From positions 153,454 to 217,453 of the forward strand of contig NZ_JADPMP010000013.1 in NCBI RefSeq assembly GCF_015686655.1: a stretch of DNA of 64,000 bases, read 5' to 3'. This document shows, piece after piece, positions 1-7,422 of the stretch. The stretch comes from Pontibacter sp. FD36. GTDB lineage: Bacteria; Bacteroidota; Bacteroidia; Cytophagales; Hymenobacteraceae. Below the pieces are notes generated by a model. It ran no database searches and had not been told where the DNA came from. It was given only the letters and a program-made list of their open reading frames with translations. The first letter of the stretch is position 1. Every line of letters begins with the position of its first letter. Made by a program: the position numbers and the translations under genes.

Positions 1-386
1 TCAGTGACGCAGTCGTAGAAATGACCGCCAAAACAGCTTCTATCGACACGAGAGTAGCCGACAGAGACACTCACCTGAAGAGCCCGGACTTTTTCAACGT
101 GGAGAAGTACCCAACCATGGACTTCAAAAGCACTTCTGTAAAGAAAGCAGGCAAAGACAGCTACAAGCTTACCGGCAACCTGACCCTGAACGGCGTGACT
201 AAGCCCGTTACCATGGACATGAAGTACAACGGTACAGTAGAGAACGCCATGAACAAAAAGCAGACCGCAGGTTTCCAGGTAACGGGTACCATCAAGCGTT
301 CCGACTTTAACTTAGGCAGCGGCTTCCCGGCCCCCATGATCAGCGACGAAGTGCGCATCAAGGCGGACGGTGAGTTTATCCAGTAA
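1..386 (+). CDS. YceI family protein (5' end outside window)
   Basis: C-terminal part of a YceI-like periplasmic lipocalin-type protein; the open frame runs into the left window edge (first full codon at 3), so the N-terminus and any signal peptide are missing. The fragment has the family pattern of a SIDT motif followed by RDxHLKSPDFFNVEKYP, then beta strands with LTLNGVTKPV, ending in RIKADGEF. Family members bind isoprenoid-type lipids in a beta barrel. The ATG at 21 is internal to the domain and is not the true start. DoxX follows 20 bp downstream on the same strand, probably co-transcribed. Confidence 0.88.
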   Translation, partial: SDAVVEMTAKTASIDTRVADRDTHLKSPDFFNVEKYPTMDFKSTSVKKAGKDSYKLTGNLTLNGVTKPVTMDMKYNGTVENAMNKKQTAGFQVTGTIKRSDFNLGSGFPAPMISDEVRIKADGEFIQ

Positions 387-406
387 TCTATCATTAAGAA
401 TCAGCC

Positions 407-859
407 ATGAAAAAGCTATTAAACGTGTACCAGAGCGCCAACAACATTGACGTGGCGCTTCTGATCACCCGTGTAGGCGTAGCAGCCCTGATGCTTGTGC
501 ACGGCTGGCCAAAGCTGGAAATGCTTTTCTCGGCCGGTCCGGTTCAGTTTCCGGCCGTCCTGGGTCTTAGCGCAACAACTTCGCTTGCCCTGGCAGTATC
601 CTCCGAAGTGCTTTGCTCCCTGCTGATTCTGATAGGGCTGGGCACCAGGTTGGCCACCATCCCGTTGATCATCACCATGCTGGTAGCCGTGTTTGTGGTA
701 CATGGGGCAGACCCCTTTGCCAGGCAGGAACTGGGGCTCCTATACCTGATGCCTTATACCGCCTTACTACTGACCGGCAGCGGCAAGTACTCGCTGGATT
801 ATCTGCTCTTGCGAACGGTACTAAAACCAACTTATGTCAGAACTCTTTCATTACAGTAA
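407..859 (+). CDS. DoxX family membrane protein
   Basis: 150-residue integral membrane protein with about four hydrophobic segments. It shows the DoxX pattern: an N-terminal helix ending RVGVAALMLVHGWPKL, a central segment SSEVLCSLLILIGLGTRLATIPL, and a C-terminal GSGKYSLDYLL. DoxX relatives are linked to respiratory or redox functions, but most have no defined reaction. It lies 20 bp after the YceI gene. A second, divergent DoxX-like protein is encoded at 18448-18915. The specific role is unknown. Confidence 0.85.
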   Translation: MKKLLNVYQSANNIDVALLITRVGVAALMLVHGWPKLEMLFSAGPVQFPAVLGLSATTSLALAVSSEVLCSLLILIGLGTRLATIPLIITMLVAVFVVHGADPFARQELGLLYLMPYTALLLTGSGKYSLDYLLLRTVLKPTYVRTLSLQ

Positions 860-927
860 GCAGAATTTAATGGGTGCTTCCAGGATAAATTCTTCCTAGA
901 AGCACTTTTAAAATAGATCAGGCTGCC

Positions 928-1809
928 ATGCAACGGAAACACTTTATTAAAACACTTTTAACAGGAGTAGCAGGTATGACGACATTATCAGCTTTCAATA
1001 TATTCACAGATAGCCTGGGTGAGCAAGAGCAGCTGATGCCGGTCCTCTTTATGGGCCACGGCTCCCCCATGAACGGTATTCTGGACAACGAATTCAGTCA
1101 GAAATGGGCGCAGCTGGCGAAAGATATACCTACACCCAAAGCGGTGCTGGTGATATCGGCCCATTGGCTGAGCAAGGGCACCCGCATCACGGCCATGGAC
1201 TTCCCAAAGACCATCCATGATTTCGGCGGCTTCCCGCAGGAGCTGTTTGATGTGCAGTACAAAGCACCAGGCAGCCCAGAACTGGCAAGGGAAACGGCTT
1301 CCATCATCAAGTCTACCGCTGTGGAAATGGACCACGACTGGGGACTCGACCACGGCGCCTGGACCGTTATCCGGCACATGTACCCCGAGGCCAACATACC
1401 GGTGCTGCAGCTCAGCATCGACTATACTAAAGGGCCGCAGTACCATTATGAGTTGTCCAAAGAGCTGGCTGCCCTTCGCAAAAAAGGCGTCCTTATCATG
1501 GGCAGTGGTAACATGGTGCACAACCTGCGCATGGTGGCCTGGGATAAACTAAACGAAGCAGAGTATGGCTTTGACTGGGCGGTGCAGATGAACACCACCT
1601 TTAAAGACCTCATCCGCAACGGGCAGCACGACAAGCTAATAAAGTACGAGCAGTTGGGCCGTGAAGCCATGCTCGCTATACCTACCCCCGAGCACTACTG
1701 GCCTTTGCTCTATACCCTGGGCTTGAAAGGCAGCAAGGATGACGTTTCCTTCTTTAACGACAAAGTAGTGGGCGGTTCCCTGACCATGACCTCGGTGATG
1801 ATCGGCTAA
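928..1809 (+). CDS. ygiD: 4,5-DOPA dioxygenase-type extradiol ring-cleavage enzyme (LigB superfamily)
   Basis: 293 residues, class III extradiol dioxygenase of the DODA/YgiD group. Candidate metal ligands are His44 in GHGSP and His79 in ISAHW. Other family signatures are HDFGGFPQELF, LDHGAW and GSGNMVHN. Family members open the ring of catechols such as DOPA with a bound metal. The first 30 residues look like an export signal (RKHFIKTLLTGVAGMTTLSAF), possibly Tat-like but without a clear twin arginine. The physiological substrate is not determined by the sequence. Confidence 0.85.
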   Translation: MQRKHFIKTLLTGVAGMTTLSAFNIFTDSLGEQEQLMPVLFMGHGSPMNGILDNEFSQKWAQLAKDIPTPKAVLVISAHWLSKGTRITAMDFPKTIHDFGGFPQELFDVQYKAPGSPELARETASIIKSTAVEMDHDWGLDHGAWTVIRHMYPEANIPVLQLSIDYTKGPQYHYELSKELAALRKKGVLIMGSGNMVHNLRMVAWDKLNEAEYGFDWAVQMNTTFKDLIRNGQHDKLIKYEQLGREAMLAIPTPEHYWPLLYTLGLKGSKDDVSFFNDKVVGGSLTMTSVMIG

Positions 1810-1888
1810 TACCGCATCATGCTACCTTTTCTACTTAAACGACTTAATTATCTTCGCATTCCCGTATTGCGCCTAATCCTTAGCAAAT

Positions 1889-2752
1889 CTATCCTGCTTT
1901 CGGTGCATTTTTCAAGGCATCCCCCACTGCAACGGAAAGCGGTGTGGTGGGCCGCCCGATCAGTTTGGAAAGCTGCCGGCTATCATCGAACAGATCGCCT
2001 TTCGACACAGAAACATCCCAGCCGGCGATTGCCTTTGCCATTTCCTCAGGTATACCGAAGCTGGCAAGCGCAGCCGCATACTCAGACTCAGGCAAATTCT
2101 TGTAAGGGATTTCCCGACCTGCCTGGCGGGATAGTTCCGCAGCAAACTCGCTGAGGTTGAACGCTTCGTCACCGGCTAGTTCATATACCTTGCCTTCATG
2201 TCCTTCGCTGGTCAGGACGGCAACCGCCGCCTCGGCATAGTCTTCGCGCGTGGCCGCTGAAATCCTGCCCTCCCCTGCGCTGCCAATAAAAGCACCGCCG
2301 GCCAGGGCACCCGGAATGGAGCCCGTATAGTTTTCGGTGTACCAGCCGTTGCGCAGCAGGGTATGCGGAATTCCGGAAGCCTTCAGGGCCTGTTCTGTAG
2401 CAAGGTGCTCTTTTGCCAGACTAACGGATGTGTTGTCGGTATGCAGCAAGCTGGTGTAAACGATACGCTGTACGCCATTTTTCTTTGCCGCCTCAATGAC
2501 GCGCTGGTGTTGTGTGGCACGCTTTCCCACCTCACTTCCTGATATGAGCAGCAGGGTATCTATACCCTCCAGGGCACGATTAAGTGTGTCGGGCTTGTCA
2601 TAATCAGCTTCACGAGCTTCTATACCCAGGTCGGCTGCCTTATCAGGGGAGCGTACAAGCGCAACCAGGTCATCGGCGGCTGCTTTATCTTTCATTTTAG
2701 CTACGACTAGGCGCCCAAGGTGCCCCGTAGCTCCGGTTATTCCTATTTTCAT
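1889..2752 (-). CDS. NmrA-like SDR, NAD(P)H:quinone oxidoreductase type 2 (QorB-like)
   Basis: 287-residue atypical short-chain dehydrogenase. The Rossmann motif GATGHLG is at residues 7-13. The order KIGITGATGHLG, VALVRSPDKA, YTSLLHTD and LLRNGWYTENY matches QorB/YtfG-type quinone reductases. Such proteins bind NADPH and reduce quinones, or act as redox sensors like NmrA. It is convergent with the dioxygenase upstream and starts with a clear ATG. The length is normal for the family. Confidence 0.85.
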   Translation of the reverse strand: MKIGITGATGHLGRLVVAKMKDKAAADDLVALVRSPDKAADLGIEAREADYDKPDTLNRALEGIDTLLLISGSEVGKRATQHQRVIEAAKKNGVQRIVYTSLLHTDNTSVSLAKEHLATEQALKASGIPHTLLRNGWYTENYTGSIPGALAGGAFIGSAGEGRISAATREDYAEAAVAVLTSEGHEGKVYELAGDEAFNLSEFAAELSRQAGREIPYKNLPESEYAAALASFGIPEEMAKAIAGWDVSVSKGDLFDDSRQLSKLIGRPTTPLSVAVGDALKNAPKAG

Positions 2753-2965
2753 CCTGCTTGCTATTTAAGTTAGACTTTTGATTTGTACGCTGAATCTATA
2801 AAATCAGTGTGCCGTTACTTTCGATAATGGCGTGAAGGGAGTTTAGGTTGATGCCTGTGCCGTATACGCTGACGCGGTAACACCTGGCAGGACGATCAAA
2901 CTAGGGAGAGAACACTAAAGGAAATTATCAGTACCTGTCCTGCACCACTACCCCACCGGGCTAAG
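2753..2965. other. Intergenic region before the YetF remnant
   Basis: Non-coding on both strands as far as I can see. In the frame of the following remnant the DNA stays open, but the translation does not resemble the membrane helices expected upstream of a YetF cytoplasmic domain, so the missing half appears deleted rather than frameshifted. Confidence 0.4.
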
Positions 2966-3229
2966 GTGCATAGCCTCTTCCTTCTCCTCATCATCAACTT
3001 CCTGAGCTATTACCCACCTCTTGTAGAAAAGCGCATATCCTACCCACCACTGCTCGTGGCAAAGGATGGCCAACTACTGCGCCGAAATATGCGCCGTGAG
3101 TTTCTGACAGAAGAAGAATTGATGGAGTATTTTCGCAGAGCAGGTATAGAGGATGCAAAGGATGGTAGGGCAGCCCATGTTGAAGCGAATGGGCATATCA
3201 GCCTTATCAGAAACAAAAGAAGCAGCTAA
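2966..3229 (+). pseudogene. YetF/DUF421 family C-terminal remnant
   Basis: 87-residue frame beginning at a GTG. After a partial hydrophobic helix (SLFLLLIINFLSYY) it carries the cytoplasmic domain signature of DUF421 proteins: VEKRISYPPLLVAKDGQLLR, then LRREFLTEEEL-like NMRREFLTEEELMEYFR, and a final GHISLIR. Intact family members have about 160-230 residues with two or three N-terminal helices, which are missing here. I read it as a truncated gene, although a short expressed protein cannot be excluded. Confidence 0.7.
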
Positions 3230-3329
3230 AAAGAGTACCTTTGCATAGCTCAGTTGAGCAAAATAAATTTTGAACCCTGAGATACCCACTTCAGTTTGAA
3301 TTGATGTGGAAGACTATACCTGAATACCT

Positions 3330-3626
3330 ATGAGCGCAAGCAGAAAATGTCCTAACTGCGGTAAATGGTCCCGCTGGAACCAAAACCCCACTGACCGCTG
3401 CGAGCACTGTCACAGTGTGCTTGACCCGGTGGCTGTTGCCCGCCAGGAAGCACGTGAGCAACGCCGGCAGGAGGAAGATGAGCGTTTTTCTATAAAAATG
3501 ATCGAGATAGACCCTAACGAGCCCTGGTATATCCGGTTCTTTAAGAGAATTGGGCTTGGCCTGCAAATCGCCTTCGTCTCCATTATCTCCTTTATCCTAT
3601 GGCTGATCGCGTTGCTGGCCGGATAA
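3330..3626 (+). CDS. Small zinc-ribbon membrane protein
   Basis: 98 residues. The N-terminus is a compact zinc ribbon (CPNCGKW... CEHCHS, two CxxC pairs at about residues 8-11 and 24-27). A charged, arginine- and glutamate-rich linker likely to be helical follows, then a single C-terminal membrane segment (LQIAFVSIISFILWLIALLAG). The topology suggests a tail-anchored protein with a cytoplasmic zinc finger. The gene overlaps the next one by 28 bp, so the two are probably translated together. I do not recognise a named family. Confidence 0.75.
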   Translation: MSASRKCPNCGKWSRWNQNPTDRCEHCHSVLDPVAVARQEAREQRRQEEDERFSIKMIEIDPNEPWYIRFFKRIGLGLQIAFVSIISFILWLIALLAG

Positions 3627-3970
3627 ACTGGAGTACCCTTAGCCCGCTGTTCTGGCTTTTGGCAGCGGTATACCTGGTACATGTGGTATGGCGCTGGCTG
3701 GAACTGCCGAGAGCCTGGTGGGTGCAGCACTATCTGGACGATCTGCTTTGCCTGCCGCTGGTGCTCACCGTGACTCTTTTCATATTGCGCTTCTTTTATG
3801 GTCCCCAGCTGCGCCTCTCCTGGTACCAGGTAGCTTTCACAGTAATTTACTTTTCACTGGCCTTCGAGGTGTTCTTTCCGAAGTTTATGCCCCGCTATAC
3901 CTCCGATTGGGTAGACGCGGCACTTTACGCGGTAGGTGGCGTAATCTTCTACCGATTTTTGAACAAGTAA
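3599..3970 (+). CDS. Small four-helix membrane protein
   Basis: 123 residues with about four hydrophobic segments and no signal peptide. Notable residues are HYLDDLLCLPL near the first loop, FYGPQLRL and EVFFPKFMPRYTSDWVDA. Comparable Bacteroidota proteins have sometimes been annotated as magnesium citrate transporter-like, but I see no evidence for that function. It starts inside the preceding zinc-ribbon gene (28-bp overlap), which indicates coupled expression. Confidence 0.7.
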   Translation: MADRVAGRINWSTLSPLFWLLAAVYLVHVVWRWLELPRAWWVQHYLDDLLCLPLVLTVTLFILRFFYGPQLRLSWYQVAFTVIYFSLAFEVFFPKFMPRYTSDWVDAALYAVGGVIFYRFLNK

Positions 3971-4000
3971 CAGCGCTGGTGCTTCTTTATAACCAGCAAA

Positions 4001-5302
4001 TCATACTTGAACTGCCTTTGCCTCGCTCACTTCTCTTATCCGCATTTTTTCATACTTCCTCCCGAAATAGACCATGGAAAAAGCGGTTAGCAGAATCCCA
4101 ATGGCAGATAGCCAGATCACACTGTTGGAGAAGAATGTCACCCAGTTCAGCTGTACCTGCAGGATCTCTTTGCTGAACAACACGCCGACACTTCCTACAT
4201 AGCCAAATGAATCTGCCAGGTAGATCAGAAAACCTACGTTACCGGTATACTTGAAGGCGGAGATCAGGCGGTCGAAAAAGACGGCGTTGAACGGGATATA
4301 CACCATGTATAAGCCCAGCCCGACCAGCATCATCCACCAAACCGGGTCCAGTGATTGTGCAGCGAAAAGCGCTGTGGAAATACCGGCGATCGCAAACCCC
4401 AACAAGATAAAAACATGCGCCGTTTGCAGAGCCCTGTAGTTGTTTTTGATCAACACCATACTGCCGATCAAAACCAGAATGATCAGCGTAATCGGTGTCT
4501 CTGTTTTTGAGAAAATGGCAGGCTGATCAATATACCCCAGCTCGATCCACATTTCTGCGCCAAAGTTATCGCGTATATCCCGGAAGATCGTCGCAAAGCA
4601 GTAGATGATGACACAAACAACTATACCGGCCAAAAATTCTTTGATAAAGCGTTTCCGGTCATTCTCTGTCATAGGAGCCCGCTCGGTTCTCATCCTCACA
4701 TCCTCTTCGCTGGGTGGCGGAATCCTTTCCATCAGGAAAACAAATAGCAAGAGTGGTAGGGCAAACACCAAACCGGTGTAAAATGGCACCCAAAATTCCG
4801 ATACGCCAAACTGCACCATCAGCCAGGCACCAACAGACTTGACAAAACCAGAGGCGAATATAAAGCTCACTGCTAATGTTGCTCCAATAAAGTCGGTGCT
4901 TCTGCGGCCCTCGACATAAGAGAAGACAACACCCCAGAGCATGCCAAGCGGGAAGCCATTGATGAAGAGAAACGCAATATTATAGGGAGCCGGCACCAAG
5001 GCAAAAAACAGCCAGCTGAGCCAGGCGATGCCTGTCAGCAGCAGAATCACGGTGCCTCTGCCTGTTCGTCTGAGTTCCGCAATGTACTTGATGCCGTAGA
5101 ATTTGGCCAGCAGGTAACCCAGCATTTGGCTGATGACCAGGATCGTTTTGTAGCTGTAACCGGCAATCTCAATCCCGTCGAAAGTGGCGACTGTAAACGA
5201 CTTCCTGAAACCAAAGATCATGGTATAAGCAAAGAATACCACCACTGCAGCATAAAGCCCTACTTTAATCTGGCTACTGTTCTTATTTATGAATGCTGCC
5301 AT
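4001..5302 (-). CDS. DUF5690 family MFS-like transporter
   Basis: 433 residues with about 12 membrane helices. It has the features of the DUF5690 family, a major-facilitator-like group common in Bacteroidota. The N-terminus contains VVFFAYTMIFGFRKSFTVA, followed by SQMLGYLLAKFYGIKYIAE, reminiscent of sugar-phosphate antiporters. A charged cytoplasmic loop lies between the two six-helix halves (ERIPPPSEEDVRMRTERAP). The substrate is unknown. A decayed fragment of a second copy is found at 10725-10812. Confidence 0.8.
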   Translation of the reverse strand: MAAFINKNSSQIKVGLYAAVVVFFAYTMIFGFRKSFTVATFDGIEIAGYSYKTILVISQMLGYLLAKFYGIKYIAELRRTGRGTVILLLTGIAWLSWLFFALVPAPYNIAFLFINGFPLGMLWGVVFSYVEGRRSTDFIGATLAVSFIFASGFVKSVGAWLMVQFGVSEFWVPFYTGLVFALPLLLFVFLMERIPPPSEEDVRMRTERAPMTENDRKRFIKEFLAGIVVCVIIYCFATIFRDIRDNFGAEMWIELGYIDQPAIFSKTETPITLIILVLIGSMVLIKNNYRALQTAHVFILLGFAIAGISTALFAAQSLDPVWWMMLVGLGLYMVYIPFNAVFFDRLISAFKYTGNVGFLIYLADSFGYVGSVGVLFSKEILQVQLNWVTFFSNSVIWLSAIGILLTAFSMVYFGRKYEKMRIREVSEAKAVQV

Positions 5303-5461
5303 GCCTTTTCCATTATTCCCAGAATAGTGATTTTAACTTCTTAATGGGAATGTAGTCAATAGCGATGAAATTATTGCGTAAGTGGTAAGATTTGTTTTGG
5401 TTTTCTGATGATCAGACTTGTCTCAGGTTTTAAGTCACTTGGTTGAGCACTAGATTTCTTC

Positions 5462-5872
5462 TTACTGCAAATTAGCCAACTCTTCGAGTTCCTCCCGTTG
5501 CAGTGGTTTATTAATAAAGCCCTGCACACCGTACTCATACATTTTCTCCAGATCGTTTGGGTGACTGGAAGTCGTTAGCACGATCACAGTTACTTTTTCT
5601 TTTATTCTGTCCTCTAGGGAATCAAAAAACTCCATGAACTCCAGTCCATCCATGATGGGCATGTTGATGTCAAGCAGAACAATCAGTGGAATGTCTGACT
5701 TGCGTTCGGGGTTATCTTTGCTGAAATGATTCTGGATAATAGCATGGGCTTGCTGCCCATTGAGTGCCACCATTATCTCATCAACAATTCCACTCTTTTT
5801 TATGATCAGCGTATTGACATAGTTCGTGGTTTCATCATCGTCCACGAGCAGTATGCAGGGAATCTTATTCAT
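5462..5872 (-). CDS. Single-domain response regulator (CheY-like)
   Basis: 136 residues, consisting only of a receiver domain. The acidic pocket is Asp11-Asp13, the phosphoacceptor Asp68 (LLDINMP), the switch threonine Thr100/101 (VLTTSS) and the conserved Lys122 (NKPL). There is no output domain, so it probably relays phosphate to or from a histidine kinase. It lies 70 bp downstream of the SpoIIAA-like gene on the same strand. The candidate kinase at 7423-10092 is nearby. Confidence 0.88.
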   Translation of the reverse strand: MNKIPCILLVDDDETTNYVNTLIIKKSGIVDEIMVALNGQQAHAIIQNHFSKDNPERKSDIPLIVLLDINMPIMDGLEFMEFFDSLEDRIKEKVTVIVLTTSSHPNDLEKMYEYGVQGFINKPLQREELEELANLQ

Positions 5873-5941
5873 GTTAATTAGTAAGTAAGGCTAGTTTCTA
5901 CTGTGAGTCTGTTCAGGTACTGTATACCCTGGTACTTGCAG

Positions 5942-6298
5942 TCAGTCAACTGAAATGTTATCTTCCTTATCATGCAGTTTCAACCACGCGGCAACTTCCT
6001 GTTTCGTGCTAAAAAAAAGAAACTCCATTTCAGGATGCTTCCTCATCCACAGGTAGCGCCCGATTCTTTCTCCGAAGCTGTTGGGCTTCGCTATATGAAT
6101 AAAGCCACTCACTCCCAGGCGCCTCATTCTCAGAAGCCATACCTGTGAGAACCAATCAATGGAATCATCCCATACAGAGATGAGAGCACTGCAGTCATTC
6201 ATTAAGGTTTCAAAAGGGATTTGCTGTATGAGCGACTCTACCCATATAGCCACTACTTCTATCTGGTGTTTTGTGGTATAGCCATACCACTCCATCAC
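5942..6298 (-). CDS. SpoIIAA/STAS-like protein (start uncertain)
   Basis: 118 residues from a GTG, with ATG as the second codon. The alternating strand/helix pattern (ALISVWDDSIDWFSQVW... GVSGFIHIAKPNSFGERIGRY... EFLFFSTKQEVAAWL) aligns along its length with the protein at 18912-19346, so the two are paralogues of a SpoIIAA/STAS-like fold. The open frame continues upstream for about 46 codons to a TAG at 6437-6439. That extension contains KTYSKVTLH, which matches the first strand of the paralogue, but no ATG, GTG or TTG. The true start may be unusual or the 5' end may be damaged. Confidence 0.6.
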   Translation of the reverse strand: MMEWYGYTTKHQIEVVAIWVESLIQQIPFETLMNDCSALISVWDDSIDWFSQVWLLRMRRLGVSGFIHIAKPNSFGERIGRYLWMRKHPEMEFLFFSTKQEVAAWLKLHDKEDNISVD

Positions 6299-6439
6299 AA
6301 GAGCACGCTGTGCTGCGTGTAGGGTAACTTTACTGTAAGTTTTCCCAAATTCATTTACAAAAGTCTTCTCCAGATTGATGGGCAGACCAGTAGGTATTTG
6401 ATTTAGATTTTCGATAATGTTTTGTTCCGAAAAGCACTA

Positions 6440-6749
6440 GTTGAATACAATTGTAGTATATAGCTTAACAATGAAACAGGGGGAACAGCTCGCAAATAGA
6501 CGAACAAGGAGTATTGGTTGCGGGCTACACTTACGCGGCAAACAGGCTACCTGTCACTGGCGCTTATAAAGTGAAAAGCTATACTATATACAAAGGTAGT
6601 CTAACCTATACCCGGATTGTTGGGCTGAACCGCTAAAGACGTGTCACGAAAATGGGGATTGCTTTGTCGCATTTTTTACGACAAAGCTTAAGTACCGGCA
6701 AGCTGCTGCGAATACTTATGAATGGCAGCCTAAAGTTTTTTCGAGTAGA
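6440..6749 (+). other. Intergenic region with a possible decayed ORF end
   Basis: No intact gene is seen. On the plus strand a 44-codon frame runs from just after a TGA near 6472 to a TAA near 6637. It ends with beta-rich sequence (GVLVAGYTYAANRLPVTG and YTIYKGSLTYTRIVGLNR) and has no ATG. It resembles the C-terminus of a secreted protein whose beginning has been lost. The remainder, up to the response regulator, shows nothing recognisable. Confidence 0.35.
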
Positions 6750-7382
6750 CTAAATGAGTTTGTTCTGAATGCAGTAGCGAATAAGGTCCGTATTGGACGA
6801 GAACTTCATTTTTTCGTTTATCCGATTTCGGTACGTATTTACCGTACTCAGCGTCAGACTCAGGTTCTCTGAAATAGATTTCAATGATTCTCCTTCTGCA
6901 ATCTTGCACATGATCTGAAACTCTCTGTCTGAAAGTGTTTCATGAGAAACCAGCAGTTTATTGTCGCCTACCAGCGTATCTGCCAATAGTTCTGCAAGGG
7001 AGGCTGTGATATACTTGCCGCCGTTCCATACCTTCTTTATTGCCATGACCAGTTCTTCTGCAGCACTCTCTTTACATAAGTATCCGGAGGCACCTGCTTT
7101 CAGAGACCGCAGGGCATAGGTTTTTTCGGGGTACATACTCAGAATGAGCACTGGCAATTGAGGAAACATGCGCTTCAAGTCGAATAACACATCCAGGCCG
7201 CTTTTTACGGGCATGTTGATGTCAAGCACGACAAAGTTTGCTTCGCTCTTTTTAAGCTTTTTCAATACTTCTGCCCCATTGGTGGCTTCCGCTACCACTG
7301 TGATATCGGGCTCGTTTCTAAGAACTTTTTTTAGTCCTTCCCGAATCAGCACATAATCGTCCGCGATTAATAAATTAATCAT
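6750..7382 (-). CDS. NarL/FixJ-type response regulator
   Basis: 210 residues. The receiver domain covers 1-120, with Asp8/Asp9 and phosphoacceptor Asp54 (VVLDINMP). A LuxR-type helix-turn-helix covers about 145-205 (LSDREFQIMCKIAEGESLKSI... STVNTYRNRINEKM). Phosphorylation would drive DNA binding. The gene lies 40 bp downstream of a HisKA_3-type kinase on the same strand, the usual partner class for NarL regulators, so the two form a two-component system. The stimulus is unknown. Confidence 0.92.
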   Translation of the reverse strand: MINLLIADDYVLIREGLKKVLRNEPDITVVAEATNGAEVLKKLKKSEANFVVLDINMPVKSGLDVLFDLKRMFPQLPVLILSMYPEKTYALRSLKAGASGYLCKESAAEELVMAIKKVWNGGKYITASLAELLADTLVGDNKLLVSHETLSDREFQIMCKIAEGESLKSISENLSLTLSTVNTYRNRINEKMKFSSNTDLIRYCIQNKLI

Positions 7383-7422
7383 CCTGTCAGGTAAGTTTAA
7401 AATGAATGGTTTACAGTTCTAT

